Of a DNA stretch of 6,742 bases, positions 5,530 to 6,742 are shown in pieces. Below the pieces are notes generated by a model. The model saw only the letters and a program-made list of their open reading frames with translations. It ran no database searches and was not told the DNA's origin. Source of the DNA: Desulfonatronospira sp. (GTDB lineage: Bacteria > Desulfobacterota > Desulfovibrionia > Desulfovibrionales > Desulfonatronovibrionaceae); NCBI GenBank assembly GCA_003563255.1, contig PWSL01000531.1, positions 1-6,742 on the forward strand, given 5' to 3'. The stretch's first letter is position 1, and each line of letters starts with the position of its first letter. The translations under genes and the position numbers were made by a program.

Positions 5530-6328
5530 AACTGTCTTTATAACAGTGACTCTCATCTGGAAACCTGCCTTCCTGCACCTCCTGACGATAACGTTGCAGG
5601 GCATCTGTGATTACTTCCGCCAGGTTGGCGTATTTTTTGACAAAACGTGGTCCCGGCCCGGTACTCATCCCCAGAAGGTCGTTGATCACAAGCACCTGGC
5701 CATCACAGTCCAGCCCTGCTCCAATCCCGATGGTAGGAATGGTCAGGCTTGAGGTTATCCTGGTGGCCAGCCCCGGTGGCACCGCTTCCAGAACCAGACT
5801 GAAACAACCGGCCTCTTCCAGCCTGCGCGCTTCCTGGACTATCTTATCCCCGGCACTGCCCCTTCCCTGGACCTTGTATCCACCCAACTGGGCAATGCTC
5901 TGGGGGGTAAGGCCCAGATGCCCCATAACAGGAATGCCGGCTTTGACCATTCCCTGTATCTGAGGAAGGATGCTGTCTCCGCCTTCTACTTTCACGGCAC
6001 CGGCCCTTCCTTCTTTGAGCATGCGCCCGGCATTGTTCACCGCCTCTTCAACGCTGACCTGGTATGACATGAAAGGCATATCCGCAACTACCAGTGAGTG
6101 TCCGACAACCCTGGTCACGGCCTTGGTGTGATGCAGCATCTCATCCATGGTCACGGACAGGGTATCCTTGTGACCCAGCACTACCATGGCAAGGGAATCC
6201 CCTACCAGGATCATGTCAATCCCGCTCTGATCCACAAAACCGGCCATGGCGCTCTCATAAGCTGTAAGCATGGTCAGCTTCCTCTGTCCCTTGGCCTTTA
6301 AGACATCCGGCACTGTAATTTTTGACAT
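5528..6328 (-). CDS. panB: 3-methyl-2-oxobutanoate hydroxymethyltransferase
   Basis: PanB carries out the first committed step of pantothenate (vitamin B5) and coenzyme A synthesis: it transfers a hydroxymethyl group from methylenetetrahydrofolate to 2-oxoisovalerate, giving ketopantoate, in the cytoplasm. The 266 residues match the usual 260-275. Typical motifs are MLTAYESAMA (20-29), GDSLAMVVLGH (43-53), VVADMPFMSY (80-89), KVEGG (113-117), GHLGLTPQS and GGYKVQGR. Metal ligands fall at Asp44, Asp83 and Glu115, and the catalytic base at Glu181, as in the E. coli enzyme. The ATG has AGGAG 9 nt upstream. It leads the minus-strand genes, with no panC or panD in the window; instead a receiver gene follows 9 bp later. 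Sequence looks complete. Confidence 0.97.
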   Translation of the reverse strand: MSKITVPDVLKAKGQRKLTMLTAYESAMAGFVDQSGIDMILVGDSLAMVVLGHKDTLSVTMDEMLHHTKAVTRVVGHSLVVADMPFMSYQVSVEEAVNNAGRMLKEGRAGAVKVEGGDSILPQIQGMVKAGIPVMGHLGLTPQSIAQLGGYKVQGRGSAGDKIVQEARRLEEAGCFSLVLEAVPPGLATRITSSLTIPTIGIGAGLDCDGQVLVINDLLGMSTGPGPRFVKKYANLAEVITDALQRYRQEVQEGRFPDESHCYKDS

Positions 6329-6378
6329 AGTGACTTACTCCTGAAATCCTGTCATAAAAAACAAGAAATTGATATCAG

Positions 6379-6413
6379 TTAATTGTTAATTGTTAATTGT
6401 TAATTGTTAATTG
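6379..6413. repeat. Heptanucleotide tandem repeat (TTAATTG)5
   Basis: Five perfect copies of TTAATTG run without interruption, preceded by a related heptad ATATCAG (6372-6378) and followed by TTG. Arrays of this sort can gain or lose units through slippage. It lies about 50 bp upstream of the panB start, so copy number could alter promoter spacing, though no promoter is recognised. Confidence 0.9.
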
Positions 6414-6451
6414 TTGAAGAACAAAAGCCTAAATTAACTGCCTTACCCTAT

Positions 6452-6606
6452 CACTACAGCGAAACTTATAAAATATAATATTGTACCTCAATTGGGGACA
6501 GGCACCCCCGCACTTATTTTTATTAAAAATGATCTTGGTATTATTGGAAAAAATAAGTGCGGGGAGAGCCAGTCCCCGGAGGTCAATCGTAAGTTTCGCT
6601 GTAGTG
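6452..6606. mobile_element. MITE-like hairpin element, complete copy A
   Basis: This 155-bp unit is bounded by perfect 17-bp inverted repeats, CACTACAGCGAAACTTA (6452-6468) and its complement (6590-6606), and flanked by a direct CTAT (6448-6451 and 6607-6610). Inside, a second perfect 16-bp stem pairs 6506-6521 with 6549-6564, and GGGGACAGGCAC pairs imperfectly with the facing strand near 6565-6577. The middle (6522-6548) is an A/T-rich loop. It has no gene. The structure and target duplication fit a miniature inverted-repeat transposable element moved by a transposase elsewhere. Confidence 0.82.
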
Positions 6607-6634
6607 CTATTAACAATTAACAGATAACTGATAA
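6607..6634. repeat. 28-bp spacer made of four heptads
   Basis: Read on the minus strand, the spacer between the two hairpin copies is exactly four heptads: TTATCAG, TTATCTG, TTAATTG, TTAATAG. They share the form TTA-N3-G with the array at 6379-6413 but run in the opposite direction. The first and last heptads begin and end with the tetranucleotides that flank the neighbouring hairpin elements. Confidence 0.7.
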
Positions 6635-6742
6635 CACTACAGCGAAACTTATAAAATATTATACCTGCCTCAATTGGGGACAGGCACCCCCGCACTTATT
6701 TTTAATACAAATGATCTTGGTTTTATTGGAAAAAATAAGTGC
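6635..6742. mobile_element. MITE-like hairpin element, copy B, cut by the window edge
   Basis: It repeats 6452-6560 in the same orientation at more than 90 percent identity by eye, with one single-base length difference and a cluster of changes near 6658-6668. The left terminal repeat CACTACAGCGAAACTTA is perfect. The tetranucleotide just before it is ATAA (6631-6634). The right half lies outside the window; by analogy with copy A it should end near 6788. Confidence 0.8.

Larger units (their letters stand above)
6329..6742. other. Gene-free region upstream of panB, built of repeats
   Basis: No credible gene lies here. An 88-codon reading frame on the minus strand at 6429-6695 simply runs through the repeated elements and translates their copies. 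From right to left the region holds an incomplete MITE-like copy, a 28-bp heptad spacer, a complete MITE-like copy, about 30 bp of unique sequence and a heptad array. The panB promoter must lie here or beyond. The 50 bp next to panB is A/T rich, but I see no clear -35/-10 pair. Confidence 0.75.

Noticed and set aside
6378..6416. CRISPR-like array suggested by regular short repeats
   Set aside because: The heptads are contiguous without spacers, and the unit is far shorter than any CRISPR repeat.
6429..6695. 88-codon minus-strand reading frame upstream of panB
   Set aside because: It runs through both hairpin copies and the heptad spacer; its protein repeats itself (FYKFRCS twice) because the DNA does. 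No ribosome site or domain is seen.

Overview
The window is about 6.7 kb of bacterial chromosome. It holds eight protein genes, all on the minus strand and therefore read from right to left, separated and bounded by unusually repeat-rich intergenic DNA. Moderate GC, strong AGGAG-type ribosome binding sites, and signalling proteins built from REC, CheC, PAS-GGDEF, PP2C, RsbW-like and STAS domains point to a free-living Gram-negative bacterium. Desulfobacterota (for example the Desulfovibrionales) is my best guess, but that rests on overall style rather than a diagnostic marker.

In transcription order the layout is as follows. The region right of 6328 carries two directly repeated hairpin elements and heptanucleotide repeats. 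Then come panB (pantothenate synthesis) and, 9 bp on, a stand-alone CheY-like receiver. A 252-bp gap follows that consists largely of one complete and one partial copy of the same hairpin element. Next are a CheC-family CheY-P phosphatase and, 25 bp on, a PAS-PAS-GGDEF diguanylate cyclase. Its last codons and stop lie in a dispersed 60-bp repeat that also forms a terminator-like hairpin. Finally come dtd (D-aminoacyl-tRNA deacylase), a receiver-PP2C phosphatase, an RsbW-like kinase and a STAS protein, all tightly packed. The last 415 bases (1-415) contain no gene, but hold a second copy of the 60-bp repeat and a 157-bp near-palindromic element with perfect 19-bp inverted ends.

The last three genes form a complete partner-switching module. 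A phosphorylation-controlled PP2C phosphatase should dephosphorylate the STAS protein, which then sequesters the RsbW-like kinase. No sigma factor is present, so the output is unknown. A diguanylate cyclase, a CheC and a lone receiver on the same strand suggest, by inference, that receiver phosphorylation, partner switching and cyclic-di-GMP belong to one signalling neighbourhood. The housekeeping genes panB and dtd are interleaved with it.

The most distinctive non-coding content is a family of roughly 155-bp MITE-like hairpins (4920-5071, 6452-6606, 6635 to the window edge, and an end fragment at 5120-5155). They have 17-bp terminal inverted repeats and, for the two complete copies, 4-bp target duplications (TTAT and CTAT). 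The incomplete copy is preceded by ATAA, which gives a direct prediction for the sequence just beyond the window.
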